Positions 43,449 to 52,116 of a stretch of DNA of 64,000 nt are shown here, one piece after another. This DNA comes from Wenxinia marina DSM 24838. Lineage in GTDB: Bacteria > Pseudomonadota > Alphaproteobacteria > Rhodobacterales > Rhodobacteraceae. The notes under the pieces were generated by a model that was not told the origin of the DNA, searched no databases, and was given only the letters and a program-made list of their open reading frames with translations. The stretch lies in NCBI RefSeq assembly GCF_000379485.1, contig NZ_KB902288.1, positions 124,001 to 188,000 on the forward strand. The letters are read 5' to 3'. The position numbers and the translations under genes are program-made. Positions within the stretch are counted from its first letter, which is position 1. Each line of letters begins with the position of its first letter.

Positions 43449-45341
43449 ATGGGCTACCGCGAGGTCTACGAGGGCTGGCAGGCCGACCCCGAGGGGTTCT
43501 GGATGGAGGCCGCCCGCGCCATCGACTGGGACCGCTTTCCCACGCGCGGGCTCAAGGACGACCGCGCGCCGTTCTACGAGTGGTTCACCGACGGGCTGGT
43601 GAACGGCTGCTACAACGCCGTCGACCGCCACGTCGCGGCGGGGCGGGGCGGGCAGGCGGCGATCCTGTACGACAGCCCGGTCACGGGGACGAAGCAGACG
43701 ATCACCTTCGCCGACCTGCAGGCCCGCACCGCCCGCCTCGGCGGGGCGCTGCAGCGGGCGGGCGTCGGCGTCGGCGATCGGGTCGTGATCTACATGCCGA
43801 TGGTGCCCGAGGCGGTGGTCGCGATGCTCGCCTGCGCCCGGATCGGCGCCATCCACTCCGTCGTCTTCGGCGGCTTCGCCGCGCACGAGCTGGCGGTGCG
43901 GATCGACGACGCGACGCCGAAGGCGATCCTCGCCGGCTCCTGCGGGATCGAGCCGGGGCGCGTGGTGCACTACAAGCCGCTGCTCGACGCCGCGCTCGCC
44001 CAGGCCCGGCACCAGCCGGAGGTCTGCGTGATCTTCCAGCGCCCGGAGGAGCCGGGGACGCTGACGCCCGGCCGCGACCACGAGTGGGAGGCGTTCCAGG
44101 AGGGCGCGGCGCCGGCGGACTGCGTGCCCGTGCCGGGCGACCACCCGGCCTACATCCTCTACACCTCGGGCACGACGGGCCAGCCCAAGGGCGTGGTGCG
44201 GCCGACGGGCGGTCACCTCGTCGCGCTGAACTGGACGATGAGGAACTTCTACGGGGTGGAGCCGGGGGAGGTGTTCTGGGCCGCCTCGGACGTCGGCTGG
44301 GTCGTCGGCCACAGCTACATCTGCTACGCGCCGCTGATCGCCGGCAACACGACCGTCCTGTTCGAGGGCAAGCCCGTCGGCACGCCCGACGCCGGCACCT
44401 TCTGGCGCGTGATCGAGGAGCACAAGGTGGCCGCCTTCTTCACCGCGCCCACCGCCTTCCGCGCGGTGAAGCGCGAGGACCCCAGGGGCGAGATGCTCGC
44501 CGGCCACGACCTGTCGCGCCTGCGGTCGATCTTTCTCGCCGGGGAGCGGGCGGACCCCGACACGGTCGAGTGGCTGCAGCGGATCACCGGCACGCCGGTC
44601 TACGACCACTGGTGGCAGACCGAGACCGGCTGGCCCATCGCCGGCAATCCCGTCGGGATCGAGGCGCTGCCGGTGAAGATCGGCTCGCCCACCGTCGCGA
44701 TGCCGGGCTGGGACGTGCGTATTCTCGGCGAGGACGGGACGGAGGTGCCGCCCGGCACGCTCGGGGCCATCGCGGTGAAGTTGCCGCTGCCGCCCGGCAC
44801 GCTGCCGACGCTGTGGAACGCGGAAGAGCGCTACCGCAAGAGCTACCTCGACCGCTTTCCCGGATGGTACGAGACCGGGGATGCGGGGATGAAGGACGCG
44901 GACGGATACCTGTGGATCATGGCCCGCACCGACGACGTCATCAACGTCGCGGGCCACCGCCTGTCCACCGGCCTCATGGAAGAGGTGCTGGCGGGTCACC
45001 CGGACGTCGCCGAGTGCGCGGTGATCGGCGTCGCGGACGAGCTGAAAGGTCAGCTGCCCATGGGATTCCTCTGCCTCAACAAGGGCTGCGACCGGCCGCA
45101 CGAGGACATCGTGCGCGAGGAGGTTGCGCGCGTGCGGGACGAGATCGGCCCGGTGGCGGCGTTCAGGCTGGCTGTCGTGGTGGATCGCCTGCCCAAGACG
45201 CGGTCGGGCAAGATCCTGCGGGCGGCGATGGCCAAGGTCGCCGACGGGCAGGCGTACAAGGTGCCGGCGACGATCGACGACCCCGCCATCCTCGACGAGA
45301 TCGCCGCGGCGATCCGGCCCCTCGGCTATGCGCGCGCCTGA
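43449..45341 (+). CDS. prpE: Propionyl-CoA synthetase
   Basis: A 630-residue AMP-forming acyl-CoA synthetase. It has HSVVFGGFAAHELAVRIDDA near 138, the P-loop-like YTSGTTGQPKGV near 237-248, VYDHWWQTETGWP near 384, the hinge region YETGDAGMKDADGYLWIMAR, and the catalytic lysine in LPKTRSGKILRA near the C-terminus. The N-terminal YREVYEGWQADPEGFW and total length fit PrpE rather than acetyl-CoA synthetase. It activates propionate. The ATG at 43449 has GGGAGGGAC upstream. It is divergent from the glycosyltransferase. Confidence 0.92.
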   Translation: MGYREVYEGWQADPEGFWMEAARAIDWDRFPTRGLKDDRAPFYEWFTDGLVNGCYNAVDRHVAAGRGGQAAILYDSPVTGTKQTITFADLQARTARLGGALQRAGVGVGDRVVIYMPMVPEAVVAMLACARIGAIHSVVFGGFAAHELAVRIDDATPKAILAGSCGIEPGRVVHYKPLLDAALAQARHQPEVCVIFQRPEEPGTLTPGRDHEWEAFQEGAAPADCVPVPGDHPAYILYTSGTTGQPKGVVRPTGGHLVALNWTMRNFYGVEPGEVFWAASDVGWVVGHSYICYAPLIAGNTTVLFEGKPVGTPDAGTFWRVIEEHKVAAFFTAPTAFRAVKREDPRGEMLAGHDLSRLRSIFLAGERADPDTVEWLQRITGTPVYDHWWQTETGWPIAGNPVGIEALPVKIGSPTVAMPGWDVRILGEDGTEVPPGTLGAIAVKLPLPPGTLPTLWNAEERYRKSYLDRFPGWYETGDAGMKDADGYLWIMARTDDVINVAGHRLSTGLMEEVLAGHPDVAECAVIGVADELKGQLPMGFLCLNKGCDRPHEDIVREEVARVRDEIGPVAAFRLAVVVDRLPKTRSGKILRAAMAKVADGQAYKVPATIDDPAILDEIAAAIRPLGYARA

Positions 45342-45471
45342 CGCAGGCGGACTGCGACCGGATCCACGATTGCGCGGAACGCCCGTCTCCCGCATAGTGC
45401 CGGGCGAGGAGAAGGGCGGACCGAACCGGCGGCACAGCCGGACGGGCCGCAGGTCAGGCGGGAGCAGTCCC

Positions 45472-45777
45472 ATGCGATGGATGTTTGCGGTGGTCGCGTT
45501 CGCGGTCCTCGGATCCTGCGGCGGCGGGACCGCCTCGGGCGAGATCGGGCAGGCCTGCATGGCCGGCGGCCGGTCGGCGGCGAACCCGCGGCTGTGCGGC
45601 TGCATCCAGAGCGTCGCGAACCAGACGCTCAGCCGGGCCGACCAGCGCCGCGCGGCGCGGTTCTTCGACGACCCCGACGAGGCGCAGGAGACGCGGACCC
45701 GCGACGACAGCGCGACCGAGGCGTTCTGGCGCCGCTACCGCGATTTCGCCAATCGGGCGGAGTCGGCCTGCTCGTAA
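45472..45777 (+). CDS. Small lipoprotein, unknown function
   Basis: A 101-residue protein with a lipoprotein-like signal (MRWMFAVVAFAVLGSC, modified Cys at 16). The mature part has IGQACMAGGRSAANPRLCGC and SRADQRRAARFFDDPDEAQE. Similar small Rhodobacteraceae proteins are often labelled 'arginine transporter', a name I think unsupported. Four further cysteines could form disulfides in the periplasm. Confidence 0.7.
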   Translation: MRWMFAVVAFAVLGSCGGGTASGEIGQACMAGGRSAANPRLCGCIQSVANQTLSRADQRRAARFFDDPDEAQETRTRDDSATEAFWRRYRDFANRAESACS

Positions 45778-45855
45778 GGGCGGTCGGCGAGGAGCGATCT
45801 GCGCGGGCGCGAGGGCAGCGCTCGCTCGGCGAAGAACCTTTGACCACGGACACCC

Positions 45856-46142
45856 CGTCCCGGGCCCGACCCGGGACCTCGCGCATTCTCGGGCGCGGCC
45901 CCGGCTCAGGGCCGGGGCGGGTCGGCCTGTGCGCTCGGTTCGTCGACGTTGAGACCCACGACCACCCGTCCCGGGCCCGACCCGGGCCCTCGCGCATCCT
46001 CGGGCGCGGCCCCGGCTCATGGCCGGGGCGGGTCGGTCTGTGCGCTCGGTTCGTCGCCGTTGAGACCCACGACCACCCGTCCCGGGCCCGACCCGGGACC
46101 TCGCGCATCCTCGGGCGCGGCCCCGGCTCAGGGCCGGGGCGG
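45856..46142. repeat. GC-rich palindromic repeat, tandem array with 111-bp period (about 2.6 copies)
   Basis: Three copies start at 45856, 45967 and 46078. Each opens CGTCCCGGGCCCGACCCGGG, followed by CCTCGCGCAT(T/C)CTCGGGCGC and the second dyad CCCCGGCTCAGGGCCGGGGC. The first two are joined by a spacer ending GTTGAGACCCACGACCACC. The array fills most of the gap between the lipoprotein and the PCuAC gene. It has the same layout as the array at 3081 with a different spacer. Confidence 0.88.
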
Positions 46143-46196
46143 TTGCTCTGGGCGGAGGCGGGGGCGCTCCCGCCGACCCGGAGCGCCCCGGCCGCG

Positions 46197-46715
46197 TCAG
46201 TCGCCGTCGGCCGCGTCCGCGGCGCCGTCGGCCGCGCCGTGATCCATAGCGCCGTGGTCCATGCCTTCCATCGGCGTCCCATGCAGGTCCATCGCCTCTT
46301 TGCGGGTTCCGAACGGCACCGTCACGGCGACCTCGCCTGCGGTTTCGAACACCAGCGTGAGCGCGACCTCCTCGCCCGCCGAAAGACCCAGCATCATCAC
46401 GTGCAGGCCGCCGGGCCGGAATACCACCTCGCCGTCCGTGGGCAGGGGCAGGCCATCCGACTGTTCGACCATCGCCATCGTGCCGTCGGCGGCCGTCTCG
46501 GTCGCATGCAGTTCGGTCCTCTGGGCGATGTCGGCACGAGCGGAGAGGAGGCGGTCGTCGGGACCGCCGTGATTGTGGATCGTCAGGTAGGCGGCGCCGG
46601 TCGGGGCGCCGGGATAGGCGACGACGGCGATCGGATCGTGGATCTCGATCTCGGCGGCGGCGGGCAGGGCGAAAGCGGCCGCGGCAAGGGCGGCGAGAGA
46701 GAACGTACGGACCAT
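46197..46715 (-). CDS. Periplasmic copper chaperone PCu(A)C family
   Basis: A 172-residue exported protein (signal peptide to about residue 21). Copper ligands of the family are probably H70, M82, H105 and M107 (RTELHATE, MAMVEQ, GGLHVMM). The C-terminus adds a Met/His-rich stretch (MEGMDHGAMDHG) that can also bind copper. PCuAC delivers copper to the CuA or CuB site of cytochrome oxidase; ctaD lies two genes upstream on the same strand, which agrees. Confidence 0.9.
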   Translation of the reverse strand: MVRTFSLAALAAAAFALPAAAEIEIHDPIAVVAYPGAPTGAAYLTIHNHGGPDDRLLSARADIAQRTELHATETAADGTMAMVEQSDGLPLPTDGEVVFRPGGLHVMMLGLSAGEEVALTLVFETAGEVAVTVPFGTRKEAMDLHGTPMEGMDHGAMDHGAADGAADAADGD

Positions 46716-46753
46716 GAGGGTCTCCTGTCGTGGAAGGGTGTCTGGAACGGGTC

Positions 46754-47113
46754 TCAGACCGGGACAGGAGGGGCGCGCGCGGCAAAGCCGGCGACGGCAT
46801 GTGGTGGGGCAGGGGGCGCAGCGGGCAGGGCCACGGCGGCAACAGGGCTGGCGCCCGGCGGGCGCAGCGGCGGCGCCGGCGGCGGGGGCAGGGCCGAGAG
46901 GGCGAGGATGCCGTCCGGGCAGGCCATGACGGTCGCGCCGCCGCCGTCCGGCAGCGTCAGCGTGACGCCGCCCAGGCAGAAGGGAAGCCCCGGCTGCCCG
47001 GCGGCGAGACCGCGGGCCACCGAAACGAACTCGCCTGCCAGCATCAGCTGGCAGGCGAGAAGGAAGCTCAGCCAGAGCGCGCGCGTCCGCCGGGGCGTGG
47101 CCGCGCGCGCCAT
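46754..47113 (-). CDS. Small membrane/exported protein, possibly DUF2946-like
   Basis: A 119-residue protein with an N-terminal helix (LWLSFLLACQLMLAGEFVSV), two cysteines (FCLGGVTLTLPDGGGATVMAC), a proline-rich middle and an ending FAARAPPVPV. The cysteine spacing and ARAPP ending recall DUF2946 proteins, which often stand beside copper genes. It starts three bases after the ctaD stop and precedes the PCuAC gene, so a role in copper handling is plausible but unproven. Confidence 0.55.
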   Translation of the reverse strand: MARAATPRRTRALWLSFLLACQLMLAGEFVSVARGLAAGQPGLPFCLGGVTLTLPDGGGATVMACPDGILALSALPPPPAPPLRPPGASPVAAVALPAAPPAPPHAVAGFAARAPPVPV

Positions 47114-47115
47114 GG

Positions 47116-48789
47116 TCAGTGGGCGTGTTCGCGGTCCCAGTCGCTCTGCTTGGGGAGCGTCTCGAACGTGTGCTCCGGCGGCGGCGACGGCAGGGTCCAT
47201 TCCAGCGTGTCCGCCCACTCGTTCCAGGGGTTCGGCTGGGTGGCGTTCTTCGGCGACAGCAGCAGCTTGAAGAACATCACGATGAAGAACACGAAGCTGG
47301 CGAAGGCGATGAAGGCGCCGATCGACGAGACGAGGTTCCAGGTCGCGAACGCCTCGGGGTAGTCGATGTAGCGGCGCGGCATGCCCTGACGGCCCAGGAA
47401 ATGCTGCGGGAAGAAGGTCAGGTTCGCGCCGATGAACATCGCCCAGAAGTGCACCTGGCCGACCCAGTCCGGGAACATCCGGCCCGACATCTTGGGCATG
47501 TAGAAGTAGATGCCGGCGAAGATGCCGAACACGGCGCCGAGGCTCATCACGTAGTGGAAGTGCGCGACCACGTAGTAGGTGTCGTGGTAGGCCCGGTCGA
47601 TGCCGGCCTGTGACAGGACGATGCCGGTCACGCCGCCGACGGTGAACAGGAACAGGAACCCGAAGGCCCACAGCATCGGCGGCCGGAACTCCAGCGAGCC
47701 GCCCCACATCGTGGCGATCCAGCTGAACACCTTCACGCCGGTGGGGACCGCGATGACCATCGTCGCCAGCATGAAGTAGCTCTGCTGGGTCAGGGACATG
47801 CCCACGGTGTACATGTGGTGCGCCCAGACGACGAAGCCGAGCACGCCGATCGCGACCATCGCGTAGACCATCGGCAGGTAGCCGAAGATCGGCTTCTTCG
47901 AGAAGGTCGCGACGACGTGGGAGATGATCCCGAAGGCCGGCACGATGATGATGTAGACCTCGGGGTGGCCGAAGAACCACAGGATGTGCTGGTAGAGGAT
48001 CGGGTCGCCGCCGCCGGCCGGCTGGAAGAACGTGGTGCCGAAGTTGCGGTCGGTCAGCAGCATGGTGATCGCACCGGCCAGAACCGGGAGGGCCAGCAGG
48101 ATCAGCCAGGCGGTGACGAAGATCGACCACGAGAACAGCGGCACCTTGTGGAGGGTCATGCCGGGGGCGCGCATGTTCAGGAACGTGGTGATCATGTTGA
48201 TCGCGCCGAGGATCGACGAGGCGCCCGAGACGTGGACGGCAAAGATGGCGAGATCCATCGACATGCCGGCCTCGGACGTCGAGAGCGGCGGGTACAGCAC
48301 CCAGCCCACGCCCGAGCCGAGCTGGCCGTTGCCGCCCGGCGCGAACATCGACGCCACGCCGAGCGCTGTGCCGGTGACGTACAGCCAGAAGGACAGGTTG
48401 TTCATCCGCGGGAACGCCATGTCCGGCGCGCCGATCTGCAGCGGCATGAAGTAGTTGCCGAAGCCGCCGAACAGCGCCGGAATCACGACGAAGAACATCA
48501 TCAGGACGCCGTGATACGTGATCAGCACGTTCCACAGGTGGCCGTTCGGGGTGCAGTCCGCCTCGGCCGCGGGCCACAGACGCGCGCCCTCGGCGCACAT
48601 GAACTGCACGCCCGGATGCATCAGCTCGAGCCGCATGTAGACGGTGAACAGCACCGAGATGAACCCGACCGCCCCGGCGACGAAGAGGTAGAGGATCCCG
48701 ATATCCTTGTGGTTGGTCGACATGAACCAGCGGGTGAAGAACCCGCGGTTGTCCTCGTGCTCGTGGCCGTGAATGGCGGCGTCAGCCAT
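47116..48789 (-). CDS. ctaD: Cytochrome c oxidase subunit I (aa3-type)
   Basis: A 557-residue haem-copper oxidase subunit with 12 membrane helices. It has [20 protein letters not shown] near the start, the CuB/haem motif [14 protein letters not shown] with the D/K-channel helices around it, and [20 protein letters not shown] with the haem-ligating histidines. Length and motifs fit the A1 (aa3) type. The start [13 protein letters not shown] was chosen for the GGGAG upstream. Subunits II and III are not adjacent, as is usual for ctaD in Rhodobacterales. Confidence 0.96.
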   Translation of the reverse strand: MADAAIHGHEHEDNRGFFTRWFMSTNHKDIGILYLFVAGAVGFISVLFTVYMRLELMHPGVQFMCAEGARLWPAAEADCTPNGHLWNVLITYHGVLMMFFVVIPALFGGFGNYFMPLQIGAPDMAFPRMNNLSFWLYVTGTALGVASMFAPGGNGQLGSGVGWVLYPPLSTSEAGMSMDLAIFAVHVSGASSILGAINMITTFLNMRAPGMTLHKVPLFSWSIFVTAWLILLALPVLAGAITMLLTDRNFGTTFFQPAGGGDPILYQHILWFFGHPEVYIIIVPAFGIISHVVATFSKKPIFGYLPMVYAMVAIGVLGFVVWAHHMYTVGMSLTQQSYFMLATMVIAVPTGVKVFSWIATMWGGSLEFRPPMLWAFGFLFLFTVGGVTGIVLSQAGIDRAYHDTYYVVAHFHYVMSLGAVFGIFAGIYFYMPKMSGRMFPDWVGQVHFWAMFIGANLTFFPQHFLGRQGMPRRYIDYPEAFATWNLVSSIGAFIAFASFVFFIVMFFKLLLSPKNATQPNPWNEWADTLEWTLPSPPPEHTFETLPKQSDWDREHAH

Positions 48790-48945
48790 GTGGCTCTCCC
48801 GGATCGCTAGCTGATCGCCCCCCGCGGCGCGCACGGGGGGCGTTGTCCCGCTTCTAGAGGCAAGGCCGGGGAGGGGCAATATTCCGCCGCCGTCCTGGTA
48901 TAGGTCAATTTGGCGCATCCGGCCGCCGGACCGGACGCTCCGGCC

Positions 48946-49707
48946 TCAGCGTGGCGGCATCCGCACCGCGCCGTCGAGGCGGATGGTGGTGCCGTTCAGA
49001 TAGGGATTCTCGACGATCTGCGCCGCCATCAGCGCATATTCCCGCGGCTCGCCCAGGCGGGCGGGGAAGGGGATGTTGGCGGCGATGGAGCGGGTCGTCT
49101 CCTCGGGCAGCCCTTCCATCATCGGCGTGTGGAACAGGCCGGGCGCGATCGCCATGACGCGGATGCCGGCGCGGGCGAACTCGCGCGCCGCCGGCAGGCA
49201 CATCGCCGCGACCCCGCCCTTGGAGGCGGCGTAGGCGGCCTGGCCCAGCTGGCCGTCCTGCCACGCGACCGAGGCCGTGTTGACGACGACGCCCCGCTCG
49301 CCGGTGTCCGTCGGCTCCAGCGCCATCATCGCGGCGGCGGCGTGGCTCATCACGTTGTAGGTGCCGAAGAGGTTCACCTTCAGCACCTTCTCGAACAGCT
49401 CCGTCGACAGCGCGCCGTCCCGCCCGACGATCCGCGCGGCCGGGCCGATGCCGGCGCAGCTGACGCAGATGCGGGCCGGCCCGAGCGCGTCCGCGGCGGC
49501 CCGGACCGCCTCGCCCACCGCCGCGGCGTCCGACACGTCCACCGCCACCGCGTGCCCGCCGATCTCGCCCGCGACCGCCGCCCCAGCCGCCGCGTCGAAG
49601 TCGAGGATCGCCACCCGCGCCCCCCGCTCCGCCAGCAGCCGCGCCGTCGCGGCCCCGAGGCCGCTGCCGCCGCCCGTCACGATCGCCGCTTCGCCTTCGA
49701 TCCGCAT
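48946..49707 (-). CDS. Short-chain dehydrogenase (3-hydroxyacyl-CoA dehydrogenase type-2-like)
   Basis: A 253-residue SDR with the cofactor motif [10 protein letters not shown] at 11-20, CAGIG near 84, and catalytic Tyr-Lys in YAASKGG near 158-164. The ending [20 protein letters not shown] with [14 protein letters not shown] is typical of the HSD17B10-like branch that oxidises short 3-hydroxyacyl-CoA. It lies 60 bases downstream of the TRAP operon on the same strand. Confidence 0.87.
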   Translation of the reverse strand: MRIEGEAAIVTGGGSGLGAATARLLAERGARVAILDFDAAAGAAVAGEIGGHAVAVDVSDAAAVGEAVRAAADALGPARICVSCAGIGPAARIVGRDGALSTELFEKVLKVNLFGTYNVMSHAAAAMMALEPTDTGERGVVVNTASVAWQDGQLGQAAYAASKGGVAAMCLPAAREFARAGIRVMAIAPGLFHTPMMEGLPEETTRSIAANIPFPARLGEPREYALMAAQIVENPYLNGTTIRLDGAVRMPPR

Positions 49708-49771
49708 GATGATCCTCCGCCTTTTCGCGGATGCTACGGCGCAGGCGACGGGCGGGCAACGCCGCCCCGCC

Positions 49772-51082
49772 CTACAGCAGGAACAGCGTGATCGACGGAA
49801 ACAGGACCAGCAGCACGACGCGCGCGATGTCCGAGCCGACGAACCACATCACCGCGCGGTAGGTCGCCAGCATGGGCGTGTCGCGGTCCATCGCGTTGAT
49901 GATGAAGAGGTTCATCCCCACCGGCGGGGTGATGAGCCCGACCTCCACCACGATCAGGACGAGGATGCCGAACCAGATCGCGAAGCCTTCGGCCGATAGG
50001 CCGAAGTCCAGCTGGGTCACGACCGGAAAGAAGATCGGGATCGTCAGCAGGATCATCGACAGGCTGTCCATCAGGCAGCCGAAGACGAGGTAGAAAGCGA
50101 GGATCAGCGTCAGCACCAGCCATGGGCTGAAGCCCTGGCCGACGACCCAGGCCGACAGCTCCTGCGGGACCTGGGAGAGGGCGAGGAACGAATTGTAGAG
50201 GGCCGCGCCGAGGATGATGAAGAAGATCATCGCGGTGGCGATCGCGGTCGAGATCACGCTCTGCTTGAACAGCGCCCAGGTGAGGTTGCCGCTCGCCAGT
50301 GCCAGCAGTCCGGTGCCCGCCGCGCCGACCGCCGCGCCCTCGGTCGGTGTGAACCAGCCGAGGTAGATGCCCCCCACCACGAGGCCGAAGACCAGCAGGA
50401 CCGGCCAGACGTCGGCCAGCGCCCGCATCCTCTCGGCCATCGGCACCGGCGGGCGGGTCCCGGCGGCGTCGGGGTGGCGGCGCACGTAGAGCGAGATCGT
50501 GATCATGTAGCCGAGCGCGGCGAGGAGGCCGGGGATGAAGGCGGCGAGGAACAGCTTGGCGATGTTCTGCTCGGTCAGGATCGCGTAGATCACCAGGATC
50601 ACCGACGGCGGGATCAGGATGCCGAGCGTGCCGCCGGCGGCCAGCGTCGCGGTCGAGAAGCCCCCCGAATAGCCGTAGCGGCGCATCTCGGGCAGGGCGA
50701 CCCGGCTCATCGTGGCGGCGGTGGCCAACGACGAGCCGCAGATCGCGCCGAAGCCGGCGCAGGCGCCCACGGCCGCCATCGCGACGCCGCCGCGGCGGTG
50801 GCCGAGGAAGGACTCCGCCGCCCTGAACAGCGCCTGCGACATGCCTGACAGGGTCGCGAACTGGCCCATCAGCAGGAACATCGGGATGATCGACAGCGAG
50901 TAGCTGGAGAAGGTCGAGTAGCTCTCGGACTTCAGCTTGGCGAGGAACATGGAGTCGCTGCCGGTCGCCAGCCACAGGCCGCCGATGCCGCACAGGAACA
51001 TGGCGAGGCCGATGGGCGCCCGCAGGAAGATCATCCCCAGAAGGACGGGGAACGACCAGAAACCGATCTCGAGATTGCTCAA
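49772..51082 (-). CDS. dctM: TRAP transporter large permease (DctM)
   Basis: A 436-residue membrane protein with 11-12 helices. It has IGLAMFLCGIGGLWLATG near 26-43, GAICGSSLATAATMSRVALP near 113-132, GGTLGILIPPSVILVIYAIL and the closing GLITPPVGMNLFIINAM. It imports an organic acid with sodium. The start is TTG at 51082, overlapping the dctQ stop (TTGA); no better start lies near the conserved N-terminus. Confidence 0.93.
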   Translation of the reverse strand: MSNLEIGFWSFPVLLGMIFLRAPIGLAMFLCGIGGLWLATGSDSMFLAKLKSESYSTFSSYSLSIIPMFLLMGQFATLSGMSQALFRAAESFLGHRRGGVAMAAVGACAGFGAICGSSLATAATMSRVALPEMRRYGYSGGFSTATLAAGGTLGILIPPSVILVIYAILTEQNIAKLFLAAFIPGLLAALGYMITISLYVRRHPDAAGTRPPVPMAERMRALADVWPVLLVFGLVVGGIYLGWFTPTEGAAVGAAGTGLLALASGNLTWALFKQSVISTAIATAMIFFIILGAALYNSFLALSQVPQELSAWVVGQGFSPWLVLTLILAFYLVFGCLMDSLSMILLTIPIFFPVVTQLDFGLSAEGFAIWFGILVLIVVEVGLITPPVGMNLFIINAMDRDTPMLATYRAVMWFVGSDIARVVLLVLFPSITLFLL

Positions 51083-51672
51083 TGGTCCGCCTCGCCCGGG
51101 GGCGGCATGATCGGCCGGCCGGTGACCGTCTCGGCCGCGCGGGCGGCGGCGCACCAGACCCCGACGAGGGCGGCGGCGCTGGCGGCGATCAGGCTGGCGC
51201 CGTAGGCCCACCAGACCGGGAACTGCAGCAGGAACGTCGTCTGCCCGTTGCGCAGCTTGTCCGAGAAGCCCTCGTACAGGCGCCAGGCGATGAGGACGAG
51301 GGTAAGGGCCAGCACGATCTCCCAGAACACGACCAGCGTCCGGGCGATGCCGCCCGGCATCAGGTTGGTGAAGATGTCCACGGTCGCGTGGCCCGACCGC
51401 AGCTGGCAGATCGGCAGGAAGGCGAAGATGGCGAAGGCGACGCCGGCCTCGACCAGCTCGAAGTCGCCGGGGATCGGGCCGACGCCGGTGCCGTTCAGCC
51501 AGCCGGCGAGGCCGGGGGCGGCGCCGGTGAGGACGTCGCTGTGGCCGAGCGTGACGAGGCCGCGGCCGATCACGCTGAGGCAGGTGAGGATCACCAGCGC
51601 GACGAGGACGAGGCCGCCGAGCAGCGCCATGACGCGGGCGATCAGGGTGACGAGGGGGCGCAGCGCGGTCAC
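51079..51672 (-). CDS. dctQ: TRAP transporter small permease (DctQ)
   Basis: A 197-residue protein with four helices starting from GTG: LVTLIARVMALLGGLVLVAL, then LSVIGRGLVTLG, and SGHATVDIFTNLMP near the centre, which is the common DctQ motif. The loop after helix 2 (GHSDVLTG to PGDFELVE) is longer than usual. It overlaps the PIN gene upstream (GTGA) and dctM downstream. Confidence 0.9.
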   Translation of the reverse strand: MTALRPLVTLIARVMALLGGLVLVALVILTCLSVIGRGLVTLGHSDVLTGAAPGLAGWLNGTGVGPIPGDFELVEAGVAFAIFAFLPICQLRSGHATVDIFTNLMPGGIARTLVVFWEIVLALTLVLIAWRLYEGFSDKLRNGQTTFLLQFPVWWAYGASLIAASAAALVGVWCAAARAAETVTGRPIMPPPGEADH

Positions 51673-52061
51673 GACAGCACCGACAGCGGGCGGACGGGGG
51701 CGCGGCCCTGGGCGAGCGCGGTCAGGGCGGCGTCCTCCGTCACCAGCGCGTCTGCCTGCAGCTGGGTCAGCGCGACGTACTCGGCGCGCCCCGTTCCGTC
51801 CTCGCCCGCCTCCTCCGCGATCTTCCACGCCGTGCGCCGCAGGACCCTGTCGCCGAGATAGCGGACCTTGAGGCCGTCGAACCGCCGGCGCCGGGCCTCG
51901 GCCTCCGACGCAGTCAGCTCGCCCGCCCGCGCGGCGCGGTACAGCCGGTCCAGCACTTCGGGCCGCAGCAGCGTCGGCGCCAGCAGGGCGTCGGCCGAGG
52001 GCGCGGCGGCCTGTCCGACGACATGGAGCGCGGCGTCGGGGGAGAGGACGTAGCGGGGCAT
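51669..52061 (-). CDS. PIN-domain protein (VapC-like), without adjacent antitoxin
   Basis: A 130-residue protein with YVLSPDAALHVVG at the N-terminus, APTLLRPEVLDRLYRAARAG near 28-47, EYVALTQLQADALVTEDAAL near 94-113. The PIN acids are D9, E35, E94 and D111, in the proper order for a metal-dependent ribonuclease. No small antitoxin gene precedes it: upstream is dctP. It is coupled to dctQ by GTGA. An intact toxin without a partner within a transport operon is unusual, so its role may have changed. Confidence 0.75.
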   Translation of the reverse strand: MPRYVLSPDAALHVVGQAAAPSADALLAPTLLRPEVLDRLYRAARAGELTASEAEARRRRFDGLKVRYLGDRVLRRTAWKIAEEAGEDGTGRAEYVALTQLQADALVTEDAALTALAQGRAPVRPLSVLS

Positions 52062-52116
52062 GGGGAGGGGCCTTCGGGCAGGAGGGCGGGCGCCGGTCAG
52101 GCGCCCGCCGATAGCG

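Noticed and set aside
41571-45605. Very long minus-strand open frame of more than 1,300 codons
   Set aside because: It runs antisense through prpE and the glycosyltransferase. Only its last 80 codons are a gene (DUF4160). Long antisense frames are common at this GC content.
45856-46142. CRISPR array
   Set aside because: Units are about 111 bases, only about 2.6 copies, and the spacers are identical, not unique; there are no cas genes.
45627-46282. Frame over the 45.9 kb array with repeated PGPEPGPR-type protein
   Set aside because: Pure translation of the 111-bp DNA repeat; the repeat is in DNA and the units do not keep the frame between arrays.
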